From Lachnospira sp. UBA3212 (GTDB lineage Bacteria; Bacillota; Clostridia; Lachnospirales; Lachnospiraceae): 35,026 bases of DNA. The notes beneath the pieces were generated by a model. The model saw only the letters and a program-made list of their open reading frames with translations. It had not been told where the DNA came from and did not search any database. Shown piece after piece: positions 6,843 through 16,400 of this stretch. The position numbers and the translations under genes are program-made. The stretch is from contig DEWK01000011.1 in assembly GCA_002363615.1 (NCBI GenBank), forward strand, positions 250-35,275, in the 5' to 3' direction. Position 1 is the first letter of the stretch; each line of letters begins with the position of its first letter.

Positions 6843-9557
6843 ATGCTACAAATCAAAGAAATCTGTAAGCAGTATAAAACCGGCGACCTGGTGCAAACTG
6901 CTTTAGATCACGTTAGTTTAAACTTCCGTGACAACGAATTCGTTGCAATCCTTGGACCATCCGGTTCAGGTAAGACTACCCTCTTAAATATTATTGGTGG
7001 TCTTGATCGCTACGACAGCGGTGATTTGATTATTAATGGAATCACCACCCGTAAATACAAGGATAAAGATTGGGATTCTTATCGAAACCATACAATCGGT
7101 TTCATCTTTCAATCCTATAATCTGATTCCACACCAAAGTGTCCTTGCAAATGTTGAACTTGCATTAACCATCTCAGGTATCTCAAGAGGTGAGCGCAGAA
7201 AACGTGCCAAGGAAGCCTTGGAAAAAGTGGGACTGGGGAATCAGCTTCACAAGCGTCCAAACCAGATGTCTGGTGGACAGATGCAACGAGTAGCCATTGC
7301 CCGCGCCTTAGTAAATGATCCTGATATTCTTTTGGCAGATGAACCTACCGGAGCTTTGGATTCCGAAACCAGCATTCAGGTTATGGATCTTTTAAAGGAA
7401 GTAGCCAAGGATAAGCTAGTCATTATGGTTACCCATAACCCTGAATTGGCAGAGGATTATGCCAACCGAATCGTCCGTGTAAAAGATGGTAAGATTTTAG
7501 ATGACACCCATCCATTCGTGATTGAAAAAGCTTATGAGTCAGAAGCTACCCATAAGAACATGGGTAAATCTTCCATGTCCCGACTAACTGCCCTTTCTTT
7601 AAGTTTTAATAACTTAAGAACCAAAAAGGGAAGAACCATCTTAACAGCCTTTGCAGGTTCTATTGGTATTATCGGAATCGCACTGATTTTATCTCTGTCA
7701 ACCGGTGTTAATAACTACATCAATGACCTGCAAAAAGATACCATGACCTCTTATCCAATCTCCATTGACGCAAAGACCTTTGATTTATCCAGCGTCATGA
7801 AGACCGGACAGGAAAAAGCTTCCGGTAAGGTCGGTCACAAGAAAGATGCCGTTTATACCAATACCACAGACATGGAGATGGCTTCTGCGGTTTCCACTAG
7901 CATCACCGAGAACAATTTAACTTCATTTAAAAAGTATTTAGATGATAAGTCTTCTAAGATTCATGACTATATCGGTGAAAATGGTATTGTATATTCCTAT
8001 GCCACCTCCTTTAGTGTTCTTTCTAAGGATACCGAAAACATCTTGGTTGATTTGGACTCTGTAAACATCGGTTCCCAGAATGCCTTTACCGAGTTGGGCT
8101 ATGGCGGTAGTCAGGAAATGAGTGAAGCAATGTATGGTTCTATGATGACCTCCTCCTATATGGATGAACTCCTTCCAAACAAGAAGGGCTATGTATCCGA
8201 TGTAATCAAGAAGGAATACGACTTAGTGGCAGGAAATTGGCCTGAGAAGGCAACCGATATCGTCTTAAAGATGGATAGCAATAACGAGATTGATATTAAT
8301 GCCCTCTACGGTTTAGGTCTCTTACCTTCGACCGAGTACAAGACCATGATTAATGCCATCAATGCCGGTGAAGAATATGAATTCACAAGCACCAGTTGGT
8401 CTTATGAAGACCTGTTAAATCGTGAGGTTTACCTCCTTCCTACCTGTGACCAATACATTAAAAATGACAATGGCACCTGGTCTTATATTGGAGACAATGC
8501 TGCCGAATTAGAGAAGGTTCTTGATCATGCATTCACCTTAAAGGTTTCTGCCATCATCCGTCCAAACAAAGATACGAATTCTAATATGAGTTCCCTTGCT
8601 GTAGTTGGTTATACCCAGGCCCTCACCAATGAAATTATCGCTCATACGGACGAAAGCCAGATTGTAAAAGAACAAAAAGACAACCCAAATACAAATGTCT
8701 TATCAGGGTTAGCTTTCACAGCTGCAGACGATGCTGCTAAGGCTGCTGACGCAAAGACCTACTTAAAGAACTTAAATACCTCTGACAAAGCTAAGATGAT
8801 GACGAACATGATGGCCTTCCTCGGTCAGGACCTTTCTTCTATGTCTGAAACCGAGCTTGCCGGCATGCTCGACATGGCTCTTGCATCTGAGCAGTTAGAT
8901 GATGCATCTTTGGTTCAGATTTATGATACCTATATTTCTACCGGAACATACGATGATAATCTTGCAACCCTTGGTGTAGTAAGCTTAGATGCCCCTTCCT
9001 CAGTTTCCATCTATTGTGATGACTTTGAATCCAAGGATAAGATTGCCGATTGCATCCAAGAATACAATGAAAAAGCAAAGGAGGAAGACAAGATTACCTA
9101 TACCGATTATGTAGGACTTTTAATGTCTTCTGTTACCACAATTATTAACGTTATCTCTTATGTTTTAATTGCATTCGTTAGTGTTTCCTTAATTGTATCT
9201 TCTATTATGATTGGTATCATTACCTACATCTCAGTTCTTGAACGTACCAAAGAAATCGGTATTCTTCGTGCCATCGGTGCATCTAAGAAGAATATCTCAA
9301 CCGTATTCAATTCTGAGACCTTGATTATTGGATTACTTGCCGGATTAATTGGAATCGGTGTTTCTGCCCTCCTTTTAATCCCAGGAAATGCAATTATCCA
9401 TTCCTTAACAGACAACACACATGTGAATGCAGTTCTTCCTTGGAAGGCTTCCATCTTCTTAGTAATCTTATCTACCCTTCTTACCATGATTGGTGGTTTG
9501 ATTCCATCTAAGAAGGCTGCCAAGAAGGATCCAGTGACTGCCTTAAGAACCGAATAA
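6843..9557 (+). CDS. ABC transporter with ATPase and FtsX/MacB-type permease in one chain
   Basis: The 904-residue protein starts with an ATPase domain of about 230 residues: GPSGSGKTT (Walker A), MSGGQMQRVAIARAL (signature), ILLADEPTGALD (Walker B) and the H-loop VTHNP. It is of the LolD/MacB/BceA class. A first membrane helix follows near residues 268-290 (GSIGIIGIALILSLSTG). Then comes an extracytoplasmic domain of about 470 residues, and three C-terminal helices with the FtsX motif YISVLERTKEIGILRAIGASKKNI. Such proteins usually act as mechanotransmission exporters of peptides, lipoproteins or antibiotics rather than classical pumps. AAAGGAA precedes the ATG. No histidine kinase or regulator pair of the Bce type is adjacent. 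The substrate is unknown. Confidence 0.88.
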   Translation: MLQIKEICKQYKTGDLVQTALDHVSLNFRDNEFVAILGPSGSGKTTLLNIIGGLDRYDSGDLIINGITTRKYKDKDWDSYRNHTIGFIFQSYNLIPHQSVLANVELALTISGISRGERRKRAKEALEKVGLGNQLHKRPNQMSGGQMQRVAIARALVNDPDILLADEPTGALDSETSIQVMDLLKEVAKDKLVIMVTHNPELAEDYANRIVRVKDGKILDDTHPFVIEKAYESEATHKNMGKSSMSRLTALSLSFNNLRTKKGRTILTAFAGSIGIIGIALILSLSTGVNNYINDLQKDTMTSYPISIDAKTFDLSSVMKTGQEKASGKVGHKKDAVYTNTTDMEMASAVSTSITENNLTSFKKYLDDKSSKIHDYIGENGIVYSYATSFSVLSKDTENILVDLDSVNIGSQNAFTELGYGGSQEMSEAMYGSMMTSSYMDELLPNKKGYVSDVIKKEYDLVAGNWPEKATDIVLKMDSNNEIDINALYGLGLLPSTEYKTMINAINAGEEYEFTSTSWSYEDLLNREVYLLPTCDQYIKNDNGTWSYIGDNAAELEKVLDHAFTLKVSAIIRPNKDTNSNMSSLAVVGYTQALTNEIIAHTDESQIVKEQKDNPNTNVLSGLAFTAADDAAKAADAKTYLKNLNTSDKAKMMTNMMAFLGQDLSSMSETELAGMLDMALASEQLDDASLVQIYDTYISTGTYDDNLATLGVVSLDAPSSVSIYCDDFESKDKIADCIQEYNEKAKEEDKITYTDYVGLLMSSVTTIINVISYVLIAFVSVSLIVSSIMIGIITYISVLERTKEIGILRAIGASKKNISTVFNSETLIIGLLAGLIGIGVSALLLIPGNAIIHSLTDNTHVNAVLPWKASIFLVILSTLLTMIGGLIPSKKAAKKDPVTALRTE

Positions 9558-9576
9558 GATTTACTATCTACAGATA

Positions 9577-9605
9577 TTGACATTTGCCTATTTTTTCTTT
9601 AAACT
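9577..9605 (+). promoter_or_regulatory. Probable promoter of the DUF4234 gene
   Basis: TTGACA (9577-9582), 17-base spacer, TAAACT (9600-9605), followed by AAGGAGGAG before the ATG at 9640. It suggests transcription independent of the ABC transporter gene. Confidence 0.6.
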
Positions 9606-9639
9606 CTAATCAGATTTAAATTTTAAGGAGGAGTTATCT

Positions 9640-10245
9640 ATGTTTTGTAAAAATTGTGGTCAGCAGATTCCTGACCAGGATGGATACTGCCCGAATTGTG
9701 GCACCCACAACACGGTAAACGATGCCCGGTCATTTTCTCAGCAGGCAAAGAATGCTGCGAATGATGCCTTTGAAAGCACCAATCAAGGATTGAATAATGC
9801 CTTTGATGATGTAAAGCAAACCTTTCAGGGAACACGCCCTTCCGGCGGTCCACTTCGGACAGACAGAAGTTTAGCGGTTTACATTATTTTATCCATCATC
9901 ACCCTTGGTCTTTATTCTTACTACTTTATTTATCGAATTGCTCAGGATATGAATGAAGCTTGTAAGGGAGATGGTGAAACCACCGGCGGACTTGCAACTT
10001 TCATCATTTTATCCTTTGTTACCTGTGGTTTCTACTCTCTTTACTGGGAGTACAAGCTTGGAAACCGTTTAGCTAATAATGCTCCACGCTATGGACTTTC
10101 CTTCCAAGAGAATGGTACCACTGTTCTTCTTTGGTATCTGGTTGGTATGTTTGTATGTGGAATCGGACCTTTCGTAGCGATGTATATTATTATAAAAAAC
10201 TGTAACCTTCTCTTTGATGGTTATAACCGTGCTATGAATTTCTAA
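9640..10245 (+). CDS. Zinc-ribbon DUF4234 membrane protein
   Basis: The N-terminus is a short zinc ribbon (CKNCG at 3-7, CPNCG at 17-21). It is followed by a Gln/Asn/Ala-rich linker to about residue 65. Then come three hydrophobic segments, at about 75-98, 117-140 and 158-186, each containing the LGLYSYYF or CGFYSLYW type pattern of DUF4234. The family is found in many Firmicutes, often fused to a zinc ribbon, and has no established function. AAGGAGGAG lies 9 bases upstream of the ATG. The gene has its own likely promoter and ends at a strong bidirectional terminator. Confidence 0.8.
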   Translation: MFCKNCGQQIPDQDGYCPNCGTHNTVNDARSFSQQAKNAANDAFESTNQGLNNAFDDVKQTFQGTRPSGGPLRTDRSLAVYIILSIITLGLYSYYFIYRIAQDMNEACKGDGETTGGLATFIILSFVTCGFYSLYWEYKLGNRLANNAPRYGLSFQENGTTVLLWYLVGMFVCGIGPFVAMYIIIKNCNLLFDGYNRAMNF

Positions 10246-10262
10246 TCGTAAACATAAAAGAA

Positions 10263-10302
10263 GCTGTCACTTTTGATGAATCCTTTCATCAAAAGTGACA
10301 GC
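10263..10302. terminator. Bidirectional terminator between DUF4234 gene and leuS
   Basis: Perfect 18-bp stem, GCTGTCACTTTTGATGAA paired with its complement around a TCCT loop. It is followed on plus by CTCTTTTTT and on minus by a T-rich run. It serves both convergent genes. Confidence 0.92.
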
Positions 10303-10312
10303 CTCTTTTTTA

Positions 10313-12739
10313 TTATTTTGCAATTAAATTTAAAATTTTTCCCGGACGGTAAATAATCTTTACAATATTCTTTCCTTCAATGGCTCTTACGACGCCGGCA
10401 AGTTCCTTTGCCTTAGCCACCGCACTCTCTTCTTCTTCATCTGGAGTAAGGGCTACGGTACCACGCATCTTACCATTTACCTGAACACCAATTTCGATAA
10501 CATCTTCCTTACACTTGTCCTCATCATAAGTTGGCCAAGTTTCATAAGCAATGCTTTCCTGGTGACCGAAAATCTGCCATAGTTCTTCACCCGCATGTGG
10601 GCAAACGCAAGCAAACATCTTTACAAAACCCTCTGCAAATTCCTTTGGACACTTGCCTTCCTTAAGAGTGGCATTCATAAAGATCATCATCTGAGCGATG
10701 GCTGTGTTAAAGCCAAGCGTCTCAAAGTCATGGGTAACCTTACGAACGGTCTGGTGATAGAGTCTGGTAAGCTTATCATCATTCTCTTCCGTTAAATTAT
10801 CAACGTCTGAGAAGAAGTTCCAAACTCGGTTAATGAAACGTCTTGCACCCTCTACTCCCTGGTCAGACCATGGTTTTGAAGCCTCAAGAGCTCCCATAAA
10901 CATCTCGTATAAACGCAAGGTATCTGCACCAAACTGATCAACAATATCACTTGGATTTACTACAAACTCAGGGAATCTCTTACCCATCTTGATTCCATTA
11001 GAACCAAGAATCATACCCTGATGTACTAACTTCTTAAATGGCTCAGATACCGGAGAAAGTCCCTTTTGATAAAGATACTTATTCCAAATTCTTGAATACA
11101 TCAAATGACCAACCGCATGCTCTGGCCCACCTACATAAAGATCAACCGGCATCCAGTGCTTTAATAATTCCTGATTTGCAAATTCATCCTTATTATCCGG
11201 ATCAATATAACGGTAATAATACCAACTGGAACCTGCAGAACCGGGCATGGTTGAAGTTTCACGGGTTCCGGTAATTCCATTGTGGTTGTATATCTTCCAA
11301 TCAGTGGCATTATCAAGTGGAGCCTTACCATTCTTACCCTTGTAATCATCTAATTCAGGAAGTACCAAAGGAAGTTCATCATCTGCTAAAACATGAATCG
11401 AGCCATCCTCTAAATAAACAATAGGCATTGGCTCACCCCAGTATCTCTGTCTTGCAAAGATCCACTCACGGAAACGATAATTAACAGTCTTTCTTGCAAC
11501 TCCCTGCTTTACCAGCTTATCTGTAATTGCTTCCTTGGCCTCTTCTACAGTAAGACCTGTAAATTCTTCGGAATTTACAAGCTTGCAGCCCTTTCCAAGA
11601 TAATCCTGCTTTTCAAAAGCATGTTCACTAACATCTCCTCCTTCAATAACCTGAATACGAGGAATATTATGAACCTCTGAGTACTCAAAGTCTCTCTGAT
11701 CATGGCATGGAACCGCCATAACAGCACCAGTACCATAGTTGGCAAGTACAAAGTCACCAATAAAGACTGGAACTTCTTTCCCATTCACAGGATTGATTGC
11801 CTTAATTCCCTTAAGTTCGCAACCAGACTTGGTCTTGTTTAACTCGGTACGGTCCATATCTGATTTTTTAATGGTCTCGTTAATATAGGCCTGAACCTCT
11901 TCCTTATTCTCTACACGAGGCATTACCTCTTTTACGATCTCTCCATCCGGAGCAAGAACCATAAAGGTAATACCGTAAATGGTTTCAATACAAGTTGTAT
12001 AGATGGAGAAGTTTCCTCCTCCCACAATTTCAAAGTCTACCTCGACACCTTCTGAGCGTCCAATCCAGTTTCTCTGAGCTTCCTTGGTAGATTCTGGCCA
12101 ATCGATTTCATTCAAGCCCTCCAATAGAGCATCTGCAAATGCCGGCTGGTCAATGACCCACTGCTTCATATTCTTACGGATTACCGGATAGCCTCCACGC
12201 TCACTTTTTCCATCAATCACCTCATCGTTAGAAAGAACGGTACCTAATTCTTCACACCAGTTAACCGGCATATCTACAAGTTTTGCATATCCGTCCTTGT
12301 ATAACTGCTTGAAAATCCACTGAGTCCACCGGTAGAAGGATGGATCAGAAGTCTTTACCATCTTAGACCAATCGTAATCAAACCCAAGTTCCTTTAACTG
12401 CTTGGTAAAGGTTTCAATGTTCTTTTCTGTGAATCCATTTGGATGGTTACCGGTGCTTACTGCATACTGCTCAGCAGGGAGACCAAAGGAATCATATCCC
12501 ATTGGATGAAGGACATTGTAGCCCTGCATTCTCTTCATACGTGAAACAATATCAGTTGCGGTATAACCTTCCGGATGTCCTGCATGTAAACCTACACCAG
12601 ATGGATATGGAAACATATCCAGTACATAATACTTTGGTTTTGAAAAATCCCATACATCCGTGTGGAAGGTGTCATGTTCCTCCCAATAGTGCTGCCACTT
12701 TGGCTCAATTGCTTTGGGATTATAAGGTATCTTAGCCAT
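10313..12739 (-). CDS. leuS: Leucyl-tRNA synthetase
   Basis: LeuRS attaches leucine to tRNA-Leu in the cytoplasm. The 808 residues include the class I HIGH element as HAGH (52-55, after PYPSGVGL) and the KMSKS loop as KMGKR (584-588). The CP1 editing domain keeps the GTGAVMAVPCHDQRD block with the invariant aspartate. The C-terminal anticodon domain has IGVQVNGKMRG. The threonine-rich editing peptide reads TTCIET (248-253) instead of the usual TTRPDT. GAGGAG lies before the ATG. I find no T-box leader in the 110 bases between promoter and start, unlike many Firmicute synthetase genes. The gene is transcribed from the TTGACA/TACAAT promoter at 12825-12853. Confidence 0.97.
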   Translation of the reverse strand: MAKIPYNPKAIEPKWQHYWEEHDTFHTDVWDFSKPKYYVLDMFPYPSGVGLHAGHPEGYTATDIVSRMKRMQGYNVLHPMGYDSFGLPAEQYAVSTGNHPNGFTEKNIETFTKQLKELGFDYDWSKMVKTSDPSFYRWTQWIFKQLYKDGYAKLVDMPVNWCEELGTVLSNDEVIDGKSERGGYPVIRKNMKQWVIDQPAFADALLEGLNEIDWPESTKEAQRNWIGRSEGVEVDFEIVGGGNFSIYTTCIETIYGITFMVLAPDGEIVKEVMPRVENKEEVQAYINETIKKSDMDRTELNKTKSGCELKGIKAINPVNGKEVPVFIGDFVLANYGTGAVMAVPCHDQRDFEYSEVHNIPRIQVIEGGDVSEHAFEKQDYLGKGCKLVNSEEFTGLTVEEAKEAITDKLVKQGVARKTVNYRFREWIFARQRYWGEPMPIVYLEDGSIHVLADDELPLVLPELDDYKGKNGKAPLDNATDWKIYNHNGITGTRETSTMPGSAGSSWYYYRYIDPDNKDEFANQELLKHWMPVDLYVGGPEHAVGHLMYSRIWNKYLYQKGLSPVSEPFKKLVHQGMILGSNGIKMGKRFPEFVVNPSDIVDQFGADTLRLYEMFMGALEASKPWSDQGVEGARRFINRVWNFFSDVDNLTEENDDKLTRLYHQTVRKVTHDFETLGFNTAIAQMMIFMNATLKEGKCPKEFAEGFVKMFACVCPHAGEELWQIFGHQESIAYETWPTYDEDKCKEDVIEIGVQVNGKMRGTVALTPDEEEESAVAKAKELAGVVRAIEGKNIVKIIYRPGKILNLIAK

Positions 12740-12824
12740 GTTATCTCCTCAACTTCCTAATTTTTTATAGGCATCTCTTGCCTTCTTTTTACGAATCATT
12801 TGGCAAATCGCCAACCATCTTCCT

Positions 12825-12853
12825 ATTGTATATTTCCTATGGCTTTTTGTCAA
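12825..12853 (-). promoter_or_regulatory. leuS promoter
   Basis: The minus strand reads TTGACA (12848-12853), 17 bases, then TACAAT (12825-12830). The -35 overlaps the -35 of the divergent promoter at 12847-12875. Confidence 0.8.
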
Positions 12854-12875
12854 TCGTCAACCTTTCGGATAAAAT
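12847..12875 (+). promoter_or_regulatory. Promoter of the arabinofuranosidase gene
   Basis: TTGTCA (12847-12852), 17-base spacer, TAAAAT (12870-12875). A leader of about 100 bases precedes the gene. The -35 shares bases with the leuS -35 on the other strand. Confidence 0.72.
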
Positions 12876-12985
12876 GTCAATTAATTCGGAATTCTATCTA
12901 TTTCTTTCCCTAAGAGAATCTCCTATAGTTATTTTAGATGGGCTGGAAGGTAGCCCCCAAATGTATTTCGTTAGGAGGTTTTTCA

Positions 12986-14482
12986 ATGAAAAAAGCAACC
13001 ATGCATTTTGACAAATATCTGGCCGTAGGTCAGGTGGACAAGAGAATTTTTGGCTCCTTTGTAGAACATCTGGGTCGATGTGTCTATGAGGGAATTTATC
13101 AGCCAGGTCAAGAAACTGCAGACGAGGCCGGCATCCGACAGGACGTTTTAAAATTAATTCGTGATTTGGAGGTGCCAATTGTTCGATATCCGGGAGGTAA
13201 CTTTGTTTCCGGTTTCCATTGGGAAGATTCCGTTGGTCCTAAGGAACTTCGTCCTAGAAGAATCGATCCGGCATGGATGGTAATCGAAACCAATGAATTT
13301 GGTCTTCATGAATTTATGGACTGGACCAAAAAGGCAAACACTGAGCCTATGATGGCTGTAAACTTAGGAACTCGTGGCATTGAAGATGCTAAAAACCTGG
13401 TAGAGTACTGTAATGTTCCCGGAGGTTCCTACTATTCAGACCTTCGTAAGAAAAACGGCGCAGAAGATCCATTTCATATTAAGCTTTGGTGTCTCGGAAA
13501 TGAAATGGATGGTCCATGGCAAATGGGTCATAAGACTGCCGAGGAATATGGTCGTCTGGCTGCTGAAACCGGCCGCATGATGAAGTGGGTAGACCCAAGC
13601 ATCGAATTAGTTGCCTGTGGTTCTTCCTTCTCTTCTATCCCAACCTTTGCCAGCTGGGAGTCTACCGTCCTAGATCTTTCCTATGACACCACTGACTACA
13701 TTTCTATGCACCAGTATTACAACAACTTTGAAGACAATACCGCCGACTTTCTTGCAAGCAACAACGATATGGACCGCTTCATTCGTCAGGTCATTTCCAC
13801 TTGCGATTTTGTTAAGGCAAAAAAGAAGAGCAAGAAGTCTATTAACATTTCCTTTGATGAGTGGAATGTTTGGTACCACTCTTCTGAGCAGGATAAGAAG
13901 ATTCCTAAGTGGTCTGTTCACCCTCATCAGTTGGAAGATGTTTATAATTTTGAAGACTTGCTTTTGGTGGGTAGTATGTTAATTACACTTTTGAACCATT
14001 CAGACCGTGTAAAGATTGCCTGCCTTGCCCAGTTGGTAAATGTCATTGCTCCTATTATGACCAGTGACAAGTCCGCTTGGAAGCAGACCATCTATTACCC
14101 ATATCTTTACGCTTCTACCTTAGGCCGTGGTACCGTTCTTTTAAACCGCACCGAAGTTGAAACCTATGAAAGCAAGTATGGAGATGCCCCTTACGTGGAT
14201 AACACGATTGTTATGAATGAAGAGGCAAGAACCCTTACCATCTTTGCTGTTAACAAGCATTTTACGGAAGATATTGAATTCACCGCTGACCTTCGTCAGT
14301 TTGAAGGCATTACTCCGGGACAGCATATTGAACTTCACCATGAAGACTTTAAGATTGCAAATACCGAAGAAGACCCTGACGCAGTAAAGCCAAGTTTCAA
14401 ACAGGACATTACCGTTGAAGGCGGCAAGCTTTCTGTTCCGTTAAAGCACAAGAGTTTTAATGTGATTACCTTAAACTATTAG
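12986..14482 (+). CDS. abfA: Intracellular alpha-L-arabinofuranosidase, GH51
   Basis: GH51 enzymes release terminal arabinose from arabino-oligosaccharides by a retaining mechanism. The acid/base glutamate is E173 in WCLGNEMDGPW, and the nucleophile is E292 in ISFDEWNVWYH. These are almost the same positions I recall in the Geobacillus AbfA. The N-terminal FGSFVEHLGRCVYEGIY and VRYPGGNFVSGF blocks are also diagnostic. There is no signal peptide, so it probably acts on imported oligosaccharides. I chose the ATG at 12986 because AGGAGG lies 9 bases upstream. This gives 498 residues, full length. No arabinose transporter or regulator is adjacent, so the gene stands alone. Control may act at the shared promoter region or elsewhere. 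Confidence 0.94.
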   Translation: MKKATMHFDKYLAVGQVDKRIFGSFVEHLGRCVYEGIYQPGQETADEAGIRQDVLKLIRDLEVPIVRYPGGNFVSGFHWEDSVGPKELRPRRIDPAWMVIETNEFGLHEFMDWTKKANTEPMMAVNLGTRGIEDAKNLVEYCNVPGGSYYSDLRKKNGAEDPFHIKLWCLGNEMDGPWQMGHKTAEEYGRLAAETGRMMKWVDPSIELVACGSSFSSIPTFASWESTVLDLSYDTTDYISMHQYYNNFEDNTADFLASNNDMDRFIRQVISTCDFVKAKKKSKKSINISFDEWNVWYHSSEQDKKIPKWSVHPHQLEDVYNFEDLLLVGSMLITLLNHSDRVKIACLAQLVNVIAPIMTSDKSAWKQTIYYPYLYASTLGRGTVLLNRTEVETYESKYGDAPYVDNTIVMNEEARTLTIFAVNKHFTEDIEFTADLRQFEGITPGQHIELHHEDFKIANTEEDPDAVKPSFKQDITVEGGKLSVPLKHKSFNVITLNY

Positions 14483-14523
14483 AACTCTTTTACTACCCAT
14501 CCAGTAGGATCTTCCCACCGACT

Positions 14524-14561
14524 AAAAAAACTCTTAGTTCCAAAAGACTAAGAGTTTTTTT
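14524..14561. terminator. Bidirectional terminator between abfA and lipoprotein gene
   Basis: ACTCTTAGT (14530-14538) pairs with ACTAAGAGT (14547-14555). The stem is extended by A/T runs on both sides, to 15 bp. The minus-strand gene's stop codon (14560-14562) overlaps the T-run. Confidence 0.88.
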
Positions 14562-15465
14562 ATGGATTACAGCCATTTAATAATAGTTCTCCCACAGAAA
14601 CAACCTCCCGAGAAGGCTCTATATTAAAGACTTCCTTATTCCCCGCAAAGTACCAATGACAGAAAAATTGATTTCTTAAACTTTCCTCATTGTCCCAATC
14701 CGGATCCTGCGAAGCGGTCTGGTAAATCTGACTCCATGCAAATTCTTTGATCGACTCATCCGGATTCTTGCTTAGGATTCTAAAATCATCCGATGGTTGA
14801 ATAGAAAGGCTTTTTACCCCTTCCCGTTCAATCCACCGGATCTCTGAAAATAGGTTTCCGAAAAGTAAAACGAACCTTGCCTCCTTGATTCCTTCATAGG
14901 TAATACTAAGTCCCTCCTTATCTACCTCAACCTTTCCCTCCTGCTTACTTCCATCAAGGCCCACTCCCTTGGGTCTCAGGATACAAGCGCAGATTCCTTG
15001 GCTTGATACAAGAAGAAGGCTTCCATCTCCCAGTTTCTTTGTCACACATGGTTTTTGGTCAAAGTAAATCTCTATATTTATATGCAAGCTTCCATGAACT
15101 CCGGAAAAATCTTGCACGAAGCCCCCTTGGAAAAAGGAGCAAGTCAGAGGACCGCTCATGTATTTCCCGTCATTCTCAGTAATCTTAGTAAGACTCTGAT
15201 TGGTGGTTTCATTTATTTTTATATTTGGAGCCATGGTAACGTCCAAGGTATTCTCCTGTAAGGTCACTTGATAGTCCTTGGAACTTTCCTCGAAAGATAA
15301 GGCCTCTGGCAAATGAGTATCGATCGGATCGGATTCCTTTTTACTTTCTGTTTGCCTTGTTTCTTCCCTGCTCTCTTTGGGAACCTCCTGTTTTTGCCCG
15401 CAGGAAACCAGGATCAGACAAAAACTAAAGGCCATCCAAAAGGTCGCCAAGCTCTTTTTTTTCAT
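14560..15465 (-). CDS. Lipoprotein of unknown function
   Basis: The 301-residue protein begins with a lipoprotein signal (MKKKSLATFWMAFSFCLILV then SCGQK), with the lipid-bearing cysteine near residue 22. A Lys/Glu/Ser-rich linker runs to about residue 55. The remainder is a soluble, probably beta-rich domain with no motif I recognise. The region FRILSKNPDESIKEFAWSQI and a C-terminal WYFAGNKEVF stretch are the most distinctive parts. It is a single gene, divergent from the PHP phosphatase gene and closed by the terminator at 14524-14561. No function is proposed beyond an outer-leaflet location. Confidence 0.75.
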   Translation of the reverse strand: MKKKSLATFWMAFSFCLILVSCGQKQEVPKESREETRQTESKKESDPIDTHLPEALSFEESSKDYQVTLQENTLDVTMAPNIKINETTNQSLTKITENDGKYMSGPLTCSFFQGGFVQDFSGVHGSLHINIEIYFDQKPCVTKKLGDGSLLLVSSQGICACILRPKGVGLDGSKQEGKVEVDKEGLSITYEGIKEARFVLLFGNLFSEIRWIEREGVKSLSIQPSDDFRILSKNPDESIKEFAWSQIYQTASQDPDWDNEESLRNQFFCHWYFAGNKEVFNIEPSREVVSVGELLLNGCNP

Positions 15466-15559
15466 TTCTTTTCTCCTATTTTTTCTTTTTCTTGTTTTAT
15501 TATAACCAAACTTTTATAATAATAGTATAGGAATTTTTAGGATGAGAGGAGGATATTTT

Positions 15560-16342
15560 ATGAGTAGTCCTTTAACCTGTAACTATCATACTCACACAAG
15601 ACGCTGCAAGCATGCCACCGGAGAAGACGCCGATTATGTGAAGCTGGCTATAGAAGCTGGGATTAAGGTCTTAGGTTTTTCCGATCATACTCCTTATCCC
15701 ATAGAAAGTGACTTTACGTCTGGAATGCGCATGGGTGTAGAAGAAACTAAGAATTATTTTGATTCTATTACCGCTCTCAAGGAAAAATATGCCAGAAAGA
15801 TTAAGATTTACTGTGGTGTTGAGGCGGAATATTTCCCAGAACATTTTGACCGATTACTGAATTTATTAAAAGATTATCCTTGTGACTATATGATTTTAGC
15901 CAATCATTTTGTGCCAGACGAAGAGAATGGAACCTATGTGGGAGCACCATTTAAGGACCCGGAGATACTTGACCTATACTTAAAAAATACCTTAGCCGGT
16001 ATTGAAAGCGGAAAGTTTGCCTATCTGGCCCATCCAGATTTGCCAAATTATGTGGGACTGGATGCCAACAAGAGACTTCCTGACCTTTACCGAACGATTT
16101 GCGAGGCCTGCAAAGAAGCCAATCTTCCCGTAGAAGCAAACTTTCTAGGTTGGATTGATCACAGAAATTATCCAACGGAGAAATTCTTTAAGATTGCCGC
16201 CGGAGTTGGTAACGATGTGATTATCGGGCTAGACGCCCATAATCCTCATTTTCTTAATGACACCATTATGCAAAAACAATTTGTACGTTGGTTGGAAAAA
16301 CAGGGCTGTCACATCATTGATCATTTGGAAGGACTAGAATAA
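15560..16342 (+). CDS. Histidinol-phosphatase of the PHP family
   Basis: The 260-residue protein is a PHP-domain phosphoesterase of the HisJ/HisK type, which removes phosphate from histidinol phosphate. Metal ligands appear in NYHTHTRRCKHA at the start, GFSDHTPYP, CGVEAEYF, ILANHFV, YLAHPDL and the terminal GLDAHNPH. I chose the ATG at 15560 because AGGAGG lies just upstream and the longer frame starts inside that site. No other histidine genes are in the window. The gene may complete a scattered histidine pathway, or may act on another phosphate ester. It ends at a bidirectional terminator. Confidence 0.85.
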   Translation: MSSPLTCNYHTHTRRCKHATGEDADYVKLAIEAGIKVLGFSDHTPYPIESDFTSGMRMGVEETKNYFDSITALKEKYARKIKIYCGVEAEYFPEHFDRLLNLLKDYPCDYMILANHFVPDEENGTYVGAPFKDPEILDLYLKNTLAGIESGKFAYLAHPDLPNYVGLDANKRLPDLYRTICEACKEANLPVEANFLGWIDHRNYPTEKFFKIAAGVGNDVIIGLDAHNPHFLNDTIMQKQFVRWLEKQGCHIIDHLEGLE

Positions 16343-16382
16343 AAAATAGCTGTATCATTTCTTTGTGATACAGCTATTTTTT
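16341..16382. terminator. Bidirectional terminator between PHP phosphatase and DUF1810 genes
   Basis: AAAAATAGCTGTATCA pairs with TGATACAGCTATTTTT around an 8-base loop, with A and T runs at the ends. It serves the two convergent genes. Confidence 0.9.
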
Positions 16383-16400
16383 CCGTCAGAAGACAGGGTG

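Noticed and set aside
12740..12850. T-box riboswitch before leuS
   Set aside because: No AGGGTGGNACCGCG-type antiterminator sequence and no leader terminator are present in the short leader.
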